Shown piece after piece: positions 1 to 7,382 of a DNA stretch of 12,865 nucleotides (within the stretch, counting starts at the first letter, position 1; the number at the start of each line of letters is the position of its first letter). Both the position numbers and the translations under genes were made by a program. Under the pieces are notes generated by a model. The model searched no databases, had not been told where the DNA came from, and worked only from the letters and a program-made list of their open reading frames with translations. The stretch is from Pelotomaculum sp. UBA4789 (GTDB lineage: Bacteria > Bacillota > Desulfotomaculia > Desulfotomaculales > Pelotomaculaceae), in assembly GCA_002402945.1 (NCBI GenBank), contig DHGV01000088.1:38204-51068 (forward strand), read 5' to 3'.

Positions 1-74
1 GTCCCGGCCAGAAATCCGGCCGCCGCGGTCACCCCGCCCTGTATAAAATCGGTTTTATAATTATTATCCGCCAA
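1..74 (-). CDS. argJ: Arginine biosynthesis bifunctional protein ArgJ, N-terminus only (runs off the window)
   Basis: Only about 24 codons are visible; the gene continues past position 1. ArgJ (ornithine acetyltransferase / N-acetylglutamate synthase) transfers acetyl from N-acetylornithine to glutamate in the acetyl-cycling arginine pathway. The call rests on the residues GGVTAAAGFLAG, which match the conserved ArgJ N-terminal motif (GGVTAPxGF), and on its place directly after argC. The start is ambiguous. An ATG at 83 sits immediately against GAGGAGG (90-84) with no spacing, whereas the TTG at 74 lies 9 nt from it, so TTG is preferred. argC stops at 90, so the two genes are almost certainly cotranscribed and translationally coupled. 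Confidence 0.72.
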   Translation of the reverse strand, partial: MADNNYKTDFIQGGVTAAAGFLAG

Positions 75-89
75 CTCACACATCCTCCT

Positions 90-1133
90 CTACGGGTATA
101 GCCCCGGCCCGGCAAGCGCTGTGTCCTCGGGCAGGCCGCAGATAATATTCATGTTCTGTACCGCCTGTCCCGAAGCGCCCTTGACCAGGTTGTCAATGGC
201 CGATATGACAATAACCCGCCCGGTCCGGGCATCTACAGTCACTGATATATCGCAGTGGTTGGTCCCGGCAACCCACTTGGTCTGGGGCAGCAGCCCCGCC
301 GGCAGCACCCTGACAAAAAACTCATCTTTATAGTAATCCAGATACATCTCACGGATCTCTTCCGCCCCTGCAGAAACTGACAGCTTCGCATAAACCGTAC
401 TGAGAATACCCCTGGTTATGGGCAGCAGGTGCGGCGTGAAGGTGATGGTTATATCTTCACCGGCAATCCTGCCCAAACCCTGCTCAATTTCGGGTGTGTG
501 ACGATGGGTGGCGACATTATATGCCTTGAAATTATCATTTACTTCACAGAAATGGGTCCCCAGGGAAAGCCCCCTGCCCGCTCCTGATACACCAGACTTG
601 GAGTCGACGATAATGCTGCCTGTGTCGACAAACTTCTGCTTCAGCAGCGGCGCCAAAGCCAGGATGGCGCTGGTTGGATAACAGCCGGGGTTGGCAATCA
701 GCCAGGCTCCCTTTATTTCATCCCGGTTGACCTCGGGCAGCGCGTAAACAGCCTCACCCAGCAGTTTCCTTGCCTCGTGCTCTACCTTGTACCACTTCTC
801 ATACACCTGATAATCGGAGAAACGAAAGTCCGCACCCAGGTCGATCATCTTTTTACCGCGCCGCGCCGCCTCAAGCGCCACCGGCATGGCATGGCCATGC
901 GGCAGGGCTACAAAAACAACGTCTGAGATGTCAAAAATTTTAGCCAGGTTCATCTCTTCACAGGTAATCTGGTTATATTTATACAGGTGCGGGTATACCT
1001 TGTGCAGCGGCAGCCCGGCATAGCTCCTGGTAGTCAGCGCCATGAGCTCAACCTCCGGATGGCGGTGCAGTATACGCACCAGCTCTGCCCCGGTATAGCC
1101 GGTAGCACCGATAATACTCACTTTAACAGTCAA
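90..1133 (-). CDS. argC: N-acetyl-gamma-glutamyl-phosphate reductase
   Basis: ArgC reduces N-acetylglutamyl-5-phosphate to N-acetylglutamate semialdehyde with NADPH, the third step of arginine synthesis, in the cytoplasm. From a TTG at 1133 the product is 347 aa, normal for the family. It has the N-terminal dinucleotide-binding loop GATGYTG (residues 9-15), the active-site segment ANPGCYPT with catalytic Cys151, the loop SGVSGAGRG (about 180-188), and HRHTPEIEQ, whose His212 fits the conserved catalytic histidine. The open frame extends upstream to 1199, but that extension is AT-rich and unlike ArgC. GGAGG at 1146-1142 lies 8 nt from the TTG, which fixes the start. Its promoter and tandem ARG boxes lie just upstream, and argJ follows directly. 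Function is certain from sequence family; the TTG start is an inference from the ribosome binding site. Confidence 0.96.
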   Translation of the reverse strand: MTVKVSIIGATGYTGAELVRILHRHPEVELMALTTRSYAGLPLHKVYPHLYKYNQITCEEMNLAKIFDISDVVFVALPHGHAMPVALEAARRGKKMIDLGADFRFSDYQVYEKWYKVEHEARKLLGEAVYALPEVNRDEIKGAWLIANPGCYPTSAILALAPLLKQKFVDTGSIIVDSKSGVSGAGRGLSLGTHFCEVNDNFKAYNVATHRHTPEIEQGLGRIAGEDITITFTPHLLPITRGILSTVYAKLSVSAGAEEIREMYLDYYKDEFFVRVLPAGLLPQTKWVAGTNHCDISVTVDARTGRVIVISAIDNLVKGASGQAVQNMNIICGLPEDTALAGPGLYP

Positions 1134-1159
1134 TGAAGCCACCTCCGAAAAATTATAAA

Positions 1160-1197
1160 CATTAATAATTATACATAAATATGAATAATAATACAAC
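1160..1197. promoter_or_regulatory. Tandem ARG boxes (ArgR/AhrC operator)
   Basis: Two 18-bp sites lie side by side with a 2-bp gap. The first, TATGAATAATAATACAAC (1180-1197), matches 16 of 18 positions of the general ARG-box consensus TNTGAATWWWWATTCANW. The second, CATTAATAATTATACATA (1160-1177), matches 15 of 18. Paired boxes 2-3 bp apart are the usual ArgR hexamer operator. One box covers the -35 and the other the -10 of the argC promoter, so arginine-dependent repression by direct occlusion is the natural reading. No argR gene is in the window. Confidence 0.65.
1168..1196 (-). promoter_or_regulatory. Sigma-A-type promoter of argC-argJ
   Basis: Reading the minus strand, a -35 hexamer TTGTAT (1196-1191) and a perfect -10 hexamer TATAAT (1173-1168) are separated by exactly 17 nt. 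Transcription would start near 1161, giving a leader of about 28 nt that contains the GGAGG of argC. It overlaps both ARG boxes, as expected for an arginine-repressed promoter. Confidence 0.7.
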
Positions 1198-1242
1198 ATT
1201 AAAGCATAAATTGCTTTTTAGTATTGTGCGTCATAAAGTTTA

Positions 1243-1263
1243 CCCCGGCAGCCGGGCCGGGGC
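1243..1263 (-). terminator. GC-rich hairpin downstream of the toxin gene, possible terminator
   Basis: On the minus strand, CCCCGGC (1262-1256) pairs with GCCGGGG (1249-1243) to give a 7-bp stem with a 6-nt loop. It lies about 65 nt beyond the stop of the putative toxin gene and upstream of the argC promoter, where a terminator would insulate the two units. The sequence after it (TAAACTTTAT) is A/T-rich but has no proper U-run, so intrinsic termination is uncertain. The rest of 1198-1328 holds nothing else I can support. Confidence 0.35.
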
Positions 1264-1328
1264 TAATATCTGTAATTTTAGTTTTCTATCCCTGCTCACG
1301 TAATCCTTCTGCATCCAACAATGTTTTT

Positions 1329-1553
1329 CTATGCCATTCTCCAAAATTCTTCTTCAGTCACCCTAAGCTGCTGTTTCAATATTTTTCGCCACAAGCTGGC
1401 CGGGATTTCCCTGCTGACAGAAAGGCTGATCCTGGTCCGCAGGATCTCACCGTTCGAAAGCACTTTTTCATAGTACCAGTGCTCCGTATCCCTAATCATG
1501 GTCCAACCGTTTCTATCGCAGTACTTTTTAAGGTCACCGAATTTTGGAGGCAT
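1329..1553 (-). CDS. Small HicA-like protein, putative toxin of a toxin-antitoxin pair
   Basis: A 74-aa protein from the ATG at 1553. It resembles the small HicA/YcfA-like group often annotated as cytotoxic translational repressors: an N-terminal helix, the segment RNGWTMIRDTEHWYYEK with a histidine (His25) where HicA carries its catalytic GSH histidine, beta-strand-like alternation through about residues 25-45, and a C-terminal helix LWRKILKQQL. If this is right, it is an mRNA interferase that blocks translation when its antitoxin is lost. A GTG at 1559 overlaps the upstream stop (ATGTGA), but GGAG at 1565-1562 lies only 2 nt from it and 8 nt from the ATG at 1553, so the ATG is chosen. The tight coupling to the upstream gene supports a pair. 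The family call is from remembered sequence pattern and is moderate. Confidence 0.55.
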   Translation of the reverse strand: MPPKFGDLKKYCDRNGWTMIRDTEHWYYEKVLSNGEILRTRISLSVSREIPASLWRKILKQQLRVTEEEFWRMA

Positions 1554-1555
1554 TT

Positions 1556-1975
1556 TCACATCTCCAATAAAGATTTGACTTCCTGGTCGTTTTCACAAAG
1601 AAGCACCCGCAAAATGTAAGGGAAATGTCCCTTGCGATTCGGCGCGTTAAGGAACAGCTGGAGCCGGTCAATGTATTCCTGCGCGTAAATCTTAAGCTCT
1701 CTCACCAGCTCATTTACAGCCTCATCAAGAGTCGGCTTATTAACAGCTATATCCAACTCGTTTATAGCTGCTGTCACAGATCCGTCTTTCTCAGGCAATA
1801 TTTCCGGCTGCAGCCGGTATGCTTTCAGTGTTTCCTGCTGCAGTTCCCGGCGCAGCAGCAACACTTCCTCATCCTGGTGACGTTTAATAATTACTGGTAA
1901 ATACCGGCGCCAGACACTGTCGTATATATCTGTAAATGTCTTTCGCGCGTTGGTGAAGCTAATTTCTGTCAGCAT
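1556..1975 (-). CDS. Putative Phd/YefM-like antitoxin
   Basis: A 139-aa protein from the ATG at 1975. GGAGG at 1987-1983 is 7 nt upstream; a GTG at 1981 touches the Shine-Dalgarno and is rejected. The N-terminus (TEISFTNARKTFTDIYDSV, then PVIIKRHQDEEVLLLRREL) has the pattern of Phd/YefM antitoxins: a short strand, the N-A-R-x-x-F-x-x-I-x-D helix, then a hydrophobic 'vvI.R....vvL...' strand. This family uses that N-terminal fold to dimerise and bind its own promoter and the C-terminal part to neutralise the toxin. Here the C-terminal part (about 60-139) is mostly helical, longer than usual for Phd, and rich in Glu and Leu. The stop overlaps the toxin's translation region. Autorepression at the palindromes upstream is plausible. 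It could also be an uncharacterised protein of no toxin-antitoxin role. Confidence 0.55.
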   Translation of the reverse strand: MLTEISFTNARKTFTDIYDSVWRRYLPVIIKRHQDEEVLLLRRELQQETLKAYRLQPEILPEKDGSVTAAINELDIAVNKPTLDEAVNELVRELKIYAQEYIDRLQLFLNAPNRKGHFPYILRVLLCENDQEVKSLLEM

Positions 1976-1993
1976 ATCCACACCTCCTGCAGT

Positions 1994-2025
1994 TATTGCA
2001 ATACATAGTGTGCATTCTGTACAGA
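1994..2025. promoter_or_regulatory. Pair of 10-bp palindromes upstream of the antitoxin, candidate autoregulatory operator
   Basis: TATTGCAATA (1994-2003) and TCTGTACAGA (2016-2025) are both perfect palindromes. Their centres are 22 bp apart, about two helical turns, so two dimers could bind the same face. They lie between weak -10-like hexamers (CATAAT 2036-2031, TATAAA 2031-2026 on the minus strand, no good -35) and the antitoxin ribosome binding site, where type II antitoxins usually bind. The two sites differ in sequence, so they may serve different proteins or be chance. Confidence 0.35.
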
Positions 2026-2325
2026 TTTATATTATGCTGGAATTATTAAATGACATACAGTTGAATAATAAAGTTAATTATTTGCTTAGCTCCGGCATGA
2101 GAGATGAATGCAAATGGAAATTGACTATATATTTGTTCTTATTTGTAGATTTATATAATTACTGGTATTATAATTATTCTTATGATGAAAATATTAAAAA
2201 ATATTATTTATGTGACAAATAGCTGACGTTCTTGAATGCTAAGCTAATTAAAGAATTCTATGCAAAAGAATCAATGAAAAGTAGGAGCGAACAAAACACG
2301 TATTTAGGGTGAAGGAGCACTTCGA
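2026..2325. other. AT-rich intergenic control region between the toxin-antitoxin pair and cas3
   Basis: About 300 bp without a convincing gene. It is very AT-rich: by hand count, line 2161-2220 has 9 G/C in 60. It must hold the cas operon promoter. Candidate elements on the plus strand are TTGACT (2121-2126), TATAAT (2154-2159) and TATAAT (2169-2174), but none are at a standard 16-18 bp spacing, so I do not assign a promoter. GAAGGAG (2311-2317) is the cas3 ribosome binding site, 8 nt from its ATG. I see no degenerate CRISPR repeat and no strong hairpin here. Confidence 0.5.
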
Positions 2326-4695
2326 ATGTATATTTCTCGAATTGCAGAGGATGGCAGAGAACAGCCAACAAGGCAGCATTTACAGGAGTGTGCCGAGTAC
2401 GCTTTTAATATCGGCAAAAAGTTTGCAGCACCAGAGATATGCCGAACGACTGCATCATTCCATGATATGGGAAAATTATCATCAGAATTTGCCGAGTATC
2501 TTAAGCGTAATTACATAAACGAAAAGTTAGGTAATAAGCCCATTGGAAAAGGTTCTGTAATCCATTCAACTCAAGGTGCAAAATTTTTGTATGAATCGCA
2601 ATCAGGTGTTAACGATCTAATTGCTGCTCTGGCACGCGAAATCTCAGCTATCTGTATTGCAAATCATCATGGCAATTTGATGGACGGAATATCTCCGTAT
2701 GGAGACACGCCATTCCGCGATAGACTTGTTAGAGAAAATGATGGCCTTCATTATGATGAAGTAATGAAGAACGCAGAAAATGAGCATATTCCTATAAGCA
2801 GCGTTACAGATATTCTCAAGCGATGCATTATCGAGCTGAGAGAATTTGTTGAAAAGTGCAAGGCAAATAATCTGAATGTCGCATTTATGCTCCATCTTCT
2901 GATAAAGAGCGTTTTTTCGTGTTTGGTGGACTCTGACCGGTATAATGCCTATTGTTTCGAAGTAAATAAAACGCTGGAAATTGAGATACAGTTACCCCAT
3001 TGGAAAGACTTTGCGCAACGGTTGGAGCAGAGAATTTCAACCTTTAAGGCGGACTCCAACATTAATATAATTCGCCGTGATATCTCCGAAAAGTGTCTAT
3101 GTGCAGCCAATCGCCCCAAGGGCATCTATCGGTTGGATGTTCCAACCGGCGGTGGGAAGACGCTGTCAAGTTTTCGCTTTGCTTTAAATCACGCAAAAAT
3201 TCACGAAGCAGAGCATGTAATCTATGTAATACCTTACCTTTCGGTATTGGAGCAAACGGCGAAAGAGATCAGAGAGGCATTGCAATTCCAGCCTGCTGAT
3301 GATTCAATTTTGGAGCATCATTCCAACCTGGTTATCAGTGAGAATCAGGAGGAAGCGCAGGCGCACCGTCTTCTGACGGATCGCTGGGACAGTCCTGTCA
3401 TTATCACAACGATGGTGCAATTTTTGGAAAGTATCTATTCAAGCAAAAGCAGCGATTTGCGGAAATTTCACAACATGGCAAACGCTGTATTTATCTTTGA
3501 TGAGGTCCAGTCACTTCCGCTGAAGTGCACTTATCTTTTTAACGAAGCGGTTAATTATCTGCATTACTGCGCAGGCTGTTCGATTTTGTTGTGTACGGCA
3601 ACACAGCCACCGCTCGATGAAGCCGAAAAACCTATATATCTATCAAAACCAGTTGCATTGATTTCGGATATGGGCGAAAGCTTTCGCAAATTGAAACGGA
3701 CGAGCATTAAAGACCGTACGATTCCCGGCGGTTATTCGACTGATATGCTTCGGCAATTTGTGTTGGATAAATTCAAAGAAGAAGGAAATTGCCTTGTTAT
3801 TCTAAATACAAAGAAAGACGCTGCCATGCTTTATTGTTCACTTGAATGTTACATTCAAGCAAATCCACAAGGACAGATTGAGCTTGTTCATCTAAGTACC
3901 ACTATGTGTCCGGCACATCGTTTGGATACGATAAAAAAAATAAAAGAGAGAAAACAGAAAAATACTCTTTGTATCAGTACGCAATTGATCGAGGCAGGCG
4001 TTGATATTTCTTTTGGCTGTGTAATTCGCGCAATTGCCGGACTTGACAGCATAGCACAGGCGGCAGGACGCTGTAATCGCAACGGAGAAGACCCAAACGG
4101 GAAGAATGTCTACATCGTTAATATAGCTGAAGAAAATTTGTCAATGCTACCGGATATAAAATGCGGAGCTGATATAACATACCGAATACTTACCGAATCC
4201 ACATCTGATTTGTTGTCGCCCGCTATCATGGAACGGTATTATAAAGAATACTTTTACAGGCAAAATTCCCAGATGTATTATCCAGTAAATGAAGCTGGAA
4301 ATCTATATGACCTGTTGTCAACAAATAAAAAAGGGATCGGGGCTTTTATAAACAGAGGCGGAACAAATCCACCGGCATTGAGGCAGGCATTTCAAACTGC
4401 GGGAGATTTCTTCTCGGTAATTGATCGGCGTACCATAAGCGTTCTTGTTCCATATGCGGATGGCGCGGGGTTTGCTGATAAATATAAGAGAGCGGACGTT
4501 AAAAAGAAAAACTTCCTACTACGTCAAATGAGCCGTTATTCCGTGTCTTTATACCCATATCAAGTTGAAAAACTGAATGAATTGGGAGCCTTGACTTTGA
4601 TAGACGATGAATTGTGGACACTGGATGCAAGTAAATATTACAATGATAAGCTTGGTGTCATCTTTGATATAAGTGGTGAATTTTTGAATATTTAG
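2326..4695 (+). CDS. cas3: CRISPR-associated nuclease/helicase Cas3, type I-C
   Basis: Cas3 is recruited by target-bound Cascade, nicks the displaced strand and degrades it while translocating 3' to 5'. The 789-aa product is typical of type I-C. The N-terminal HD nuclease has His18, HDMGK (His46-Asp47), HSTQGA (His80) and HHG (His114-His115), the metal ligands. The superfamily 2 helicase follows: Walker A PTGGGKT (273-279), FDEVQ (391-395, the DExx motif), CTATQ (423-427), STQLIEAGVDISF (551-563) and motif VI QAAGRCNRNG (578-587). A 200-residue C-terminal region ends the protein. All key residues are present and there is no frameshift. GAAGGAG ends 8 nt before the ATG. It is the first gene of the cas operon; cas5c starts 12 nt after its stop, so cotranscription is clear. 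It is AT-richer than the argC region. Confidence 0.97.
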   Translation: MYISRIAEDGREQPTRQHLQECAEYAFNIGKKFAAPEICRTTASFHDMGKLSSEFAEYLKRNYINEKLGNKPIGKGSVIHSTQGAKFLYESQSGVNDLIAALAREISAICIANHHGNLMDGISPYGDTPFRDRLVRENDGLHYDEVMKNAENEHIPISSVTDILKRCIIELREFVEKCKANNLNVAFMLHLLIKSVFSCLVDSDRYNAYCFEVNKTLEIEIQLPHWKDFAQRLEQRISTFKADSNINIIRRDISEKCLCAANRPKGIYRLDVPTGGGKTLSSFRFALNHAKIHEAEHVIYVIPYLSVLEQTAKEIREALQFQPADDSILEHHSNLVISENQEEAQAHRLLTDRWDSPVIITTMVQFLESIYSSKSSDLRKFHNMANAVFIFDEVQSLPLKCTYLFNEAVNYLHYCAGCSILLCTATQPPLDEAEKPIYLSKPVALISDMGESFRKLKRTSIKDRTIPGGYSTDMLRQFVLDKFKEEGNCLVILNTKKDAAMLYCSLECYIQANPQGQIELVHLSTTMCPAHRLDTIKKIKERKQKNTLCISTQLIEAGVDISFGCVIRAIAGLDSIAQAAGRCNRNGEDPNGKNVYIVNIAEENLSMLPDIKCGADITYRILTESTSDLLSPAIMERYYKEYFYRQNSQMYYPVNEAGNLYDLLSTNKKGIGAFINRGGTNPPALRQAFQTAGDFFSVIDRRTISVLVPYADGAGFADKYKRADVKKKNFLLRQMSRYSVSLYPYQVEKLNELGALTLIDDELWTLDASKYYNDKLGVIFDISGEFLNI

Positions 4696-4707
4696 GGGGG
4701 GAGCATA

Positions 4708-5460
4708 TTGCGATATCGCAACACAGTTGAATTTGTTGTCTATGGAAAATATGCGCTGTTTTCAGATCCGATCACAAGAGTTGGCGGCGAGAAATTTTCC
4801 TATCAGGTTCCTACCTATCAGGCACTAAAAGGAATTCTTGAGAGTGTGTATTGGAAACCAACACTGATCTGGTACATCGATGAAGTTCGCGTTATGAACA
4901 AAATTCAAACACAGTCCAAGGGTATTCGCCCGATCAAATATACATCACCAGGAAATAACCTTGCGTATTACACGTATCTGAAGGATGTTTGCTATCAGGT
5001 GCGCGCTCACTTCGATTGGAATGTGAACAGACCTGAGCTTGCCAATGACCGCGATGAAAATAAGCACCACAATATAGCCAAACGAATGATTGAGCGCGGC
5101 GGGCGCAGAGATATATTTCTTGGTGCAAGAGAGTGCCAGGGCTATGTTAAACCATGCGTCTTTGGCGAGGGAACAGGCTTTTACGATGATTACGGCGTGA
5201 TAGGTTTTGGGCTTATGGTGCATGGTTTCGATTATCCTGATGAGACGGGAAAAGACGAGATGTCTGTGCGTTTGTGGAAAAACGCTGTGATGAAAGACGG
5301 CAGAATTGTTTTTCCGCTTTCTATAGAGGGCACACCGGAAATCGAGAGAAGATTCATTAAGCCGATGAAAAAGAAAGAGTTTTTTCACGGAGAAAACTTC
5401 CTCGGACTTTACGAACCGGGACTTAATGTGTTCTTTGGCGAGGGAGGTGAGAATATATGA
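4708..5460 (+). CDS. cas5c: Cas5c (Cas5d), pre-crRNA endonuclease and Cascade subunit
   Basis: In type I-C there is no Cas6; Cas5c cleaves the pre-crRNA at the 3' base of the repeat hairpin and stays bound to the 5' handle in Cascade. The 250-aa protein has the conserved N-terminus [17 protein letters not shown], followed by [17 protein letters not shown] and then YWKP, and the glycine-rich stretch [16 protein letters not shown] (131-146). Tyr48, Lys119 and His120 align with the catalytic Tyr46, Lys116 and His117 of Bacillus halodurans Cas5d, so processing activity should be intact. The start is a TTG: no ATG or GTG precedes the conserved N-terminus, and a G-rich Shine-Dalgarno (4695-4703) ends 4 nt upstream, a little close. 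It overlaps cas8c by 4 nt (ATGA). Confidence 0.96.
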   Translation: MRYRNTVEFVVYGKYALFSDPITRVGGEKFSYQVPTYQALKGILESVYWKPTLIWYIDEVRVMNKIQTQSKGIRPIKYTSPGNNLAYYTYLKDVCYQVRAHFDWNVNRPELANDRDENKHHNIAKRMIERGGRRDIFLGARECQGYVKPCVFGEGTGFYDDYGVIGFGLMVHGFDYPDETGKDEMSVRLWKNAVMKDGRIVFPLSIEGTPEIERRFIKPMKKKEFFHGENFLGLYEPGLNVFFGEGGENI

Positions 5461-7382
5461 GTTGGATGCAGAATCTTTGCGATACATACGATGCCTGCGA
5501 AGATATAGCGGGAATAATTCCAGCCGAAAGTGGTGCAATACTCGTTCCTTTAGGTCATTCGATAAAAAAGCTGAACATAGTCATACATCTAAACAGAGAA
5601 GGAGAGTTTATCCGAGCCGATAAATGTGATTGTCGTATTTGTATTCCATGCACTGAGGAATCCGAGGGAAGAACAAGCACCGGAGCAATAGGCCGTCCGC
5701 ATCCGCTATTCGACCAACGAAAATATCTTACTTATCTAGACGGCAAAATATACCTTGAAAACATGCTGAATTGGCTGAACTATTTATCTTCGGATCAGAC
5801 ACATGCTTTTGCATATGAAGTGCTGTCATCTGTGTATAAGTATATGTCAAAAAAAACCTTAATATCTAATATTGAATCGAATATCAAAGCCAACGAAAAT
5901 TCATTCATAGGGTTTTGTATAGGAATTGACGGAGCGCTTGAGGATCGGCTTTGGATGATGCCGGAAGTGCGCAATGCATGGACTGAATATTATCAAAATA
6001 AATATCTCCCCGCATTAAAAAAACCAACAGATATTTGTTATGCAACGGGAAAGGCCGACTCTATTTATATAGAGAATCACCCCAAAGCCATTAATAGCTT
6101 TGCTGCAAGCGCAAAGCTGATTTCTGGAAATGACAAGGAAAATTATACATTTCGCGGACGATTCGAAAAGCCATCGCAAGCTGTTACCGTGAGTTATGTG
6201 GCCTCTCAAAAAGCACATCAGGCGCTCCGGTGGCTAATATTAACGAACTGCTGTTATCGCTGTGACACACAGGCAATCATCGCATGGGCGGTCGATAAGC
6301 AACCGGAAATACCTGGCTGTTTCGAAGACAGCTATAGTATATACCGCGTAATTTCGCAATCTGATACTGAAAAAATGATTGATGCAAAAAGCAGTGTATT
6401 TACAGATTATGCCTTATTGATGAGAAAAGCAATGTCGGGCTATGGCAGTTCGGACAGTGTTAAGAAACACAATCGCCGCGTTTCTATAATGGCGACCGAC
6501 GCCACAACGAAAGATACAGGAAGAATGTCGATAACATACTATCGTGAGCTGTCTGAAAACGAATATGAGGAACGCATTGATAGTTGGCACAACACCTGTA
6601 AATGGTATCAGTCGTTCAGAAAAAATGCGGACGGAACATACAAATCCGGTTATTTCATTGGAGCGCCCGGAGTAGACCGTATCGTGTTGGCAGTCTTGGG
6701 CAAACGCAGATCGCAAAAAGACACATCCTATGATAGGCTTGTCAAAAACCTTCGGGAACAATTGGTACACTGCATATTTGACGGAGAGCGAATACCCTCG
6801 TCAATGGTAATTGCCGCAATAAATAGGGCGTCAAATCCTCTTGCGTTAGAAAACTCGGGCGCGAAGAGCAACAGTGACCGCTGGCGAGATTGGGAATATG
6901 TACTTGGTGCGGCTTGCGCACTGATCAAGCGATATTATCACGATTATAAAAAGGAGGAATTTGCTGTGGAACTTGAACCAGAAAGGCGCGAACGGGATTA
7001 TCTGTACGGAAGGTTGCTTGCGCTTGCGGACAATATTGAATCTTCCGCGAGGTATAAGCAAGGAAAAACAAAGGATGATGCCCGCGCTACAAACGCAGTA
7101 CGATATATGACGGCATTTTCACAGCATCCGTTTCGCACATGGAATATGCTGTTTACGCAGCAGCTAAATCCATACATTCAGCAGCTTAACGGGGCGGGTT
7201 GGTATTTTAACCTGATTGGCGACATTAAGCAACTGTTTGAATCAGAGGCATTTGAAAACGACGCTTCACTTGACGGAAGATATTTACTAGGTTTCTTTGC
7301 GCAAAGACAAGCGCTTCGTAAAAAGAATGAAAACGATAATAATTTAGGAGGGGAAAAAAATGAGTTTGACGAACAAAATTGA
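5457..7382 (+). CDS. cas8c: Cas8c (Csd1), large subunit of type I-C Cascade
   Basis: Cas8c recognises the PAM and helps open the target duplex. The 641-aa product begins [14 protein letters not shown], typical of the Csd1 family, and carries the family segments [16 protein letters not shown] (81-96), a C-x-C...C-x-x-x-C-like cluster near 57-65, [22 protein letters not shown], and [14 protein letters not shown] in the middle part. The helical C-terminus from Val504 corresponds to the small-subunit-like domain and is probably also made as separate Cas11c (see that entry). GGAGGTGA at 5443-5450 precedes the ATG by 6 nt and the start overlaps the cas5c stop (ATGA), so translation is coupled. Its last 23 nt overlap cas7c, and the codons for the final residues ([12 protein letters not shown]) carry the cas7c Shine-Dalgarno. 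It is among the most AT-rich genes here. Confidence 0.95.
   Translation: MSWMQNLCDTYDACEDIAGIIPAESGAILVPLGHSIKKLNIVIHLNREGEFIRADKCDCRICIPCTEESEGRTSTGAIGRPHPLFDQRKYLTYLDGKIYLENMLNWLNYLSSDQTHAFAYEVLSSVYKYMSKKTLISNIESNIKANENSFIGFCIGIDGALEDRLWMMPEVRNAWTEYYQNKYLPALKKPTDICYATGKADSIYIENHPKAINSFAASAKLISGNDKENYTFRGRFEKPSQAVTVSYVASQKAHQALRWLILTNCCYRCDTQAIIAWAVDKQPEIPGCFEDSYSIYRVISQSDTEKMIDAKSSVFTDYALLMRKAMSGYGSSDSVKKHNRRVSIMATDATTKDTGRMSITYYRELSENEYEERIDSWHNTCKWYQSFRKNADGTYKSGYFIGAPGVDRIVLAVLGKRRSQKDTSYDRLVKNLREQLVHCIFDGERIPSSMVIAAINRASNPLALENSGAKSNSDRWRDWEYVLGAACALIKRYYHDYKKEEFAVELEPERRERDYLYGRLLALADNIESSARYKQGKTKDDARATNAVRYMTAFSQHPFRTWNMLFTQQLNPYIQQLNGAGWYFNLIGDIKQLFESEAFENDASLDGRYLLGFFAQRQALRKKNENDNNLGGEKNEFDEQN
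6966..7382 (+). CDS. cas11c: Cas11c small subunit, translated from an internal start within cas8c
   Basis: A GTG at 6966, in frame with cas8c (codon 504), is preceded by a near-perfect Shine-Dalgarno AAGGAGG (6951-6957) at 8 nt spacing. It would give a 138-aa, largely helical, charged protein starting [20 protein letters not shown] and ending with Cas8c. It is established for type I-C (and some other type I) systems that the small subunit Cas11 is translated independently from inside the cas8 gene and is needed for a functional Cascade, where several copies line the complex belly. The position at the C-terminal end, the length and the strong ribosome binding site all fit. The start is seen; expression is inferred. 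Confidence 0.8.
   Translation: MELEPERRERDYLYGRLLALADNIESSARYKQGKTKDDARATNAVRYMTAFSQHPFRTWNMLFTQQLNPYIQQLNGAGWYFNLIGDIKQLFESEAFENDASLDGRYLLGFFAQRQALRKKNENDNNLGGEKNEFDEQN

Noticed and set aside
1134..1199. N-terminal extension of argC to an upstream ATG at 1199
   Set aside because: The extension covers the promoter and ARG boxes, its residues are AT-driven (Tyr, Ile, Asn) and unlike ArgC, and a well-placed GGAGG selects the TTG at 1133.
1201..1219. Small hairpin AAAGCA-TAAAT-TGCTTT upstream of argC
   Set aside because: Only a 6-bp weak stem. Its T-run is on the plus strand, where no gene ends, so it does not serve as a terminator for anything seen.
2034..2222. Open frame on the plus strand between the antitoxin and cas3, up to about 62 codons from an ATG near 2037
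   Set aside because: No ribosome binding site, extreme AT bias giving runs of Tyr, Asn and Ile, and no family I recognise. It could be a gene remnant, but nothing supports it.
2026..2325. Search for a degenerate CRISPR repeat or a CreTA-like small RNA near the cas3 promoter
   Set aside because: Short matches such as AAATTGAC or CAATGAAAAG share only a few bases with the repeat end GGATTGAAAC, and no hairpin like the repeat's is present.
4945..5538. Long open frame on the minus strand across cas5c (197 codons)
   Set aside because: It lies opposite a clearly conserved gene, has no ribosome binding site or recognisable domain, and is a shadow of the cas5c codon pattern.
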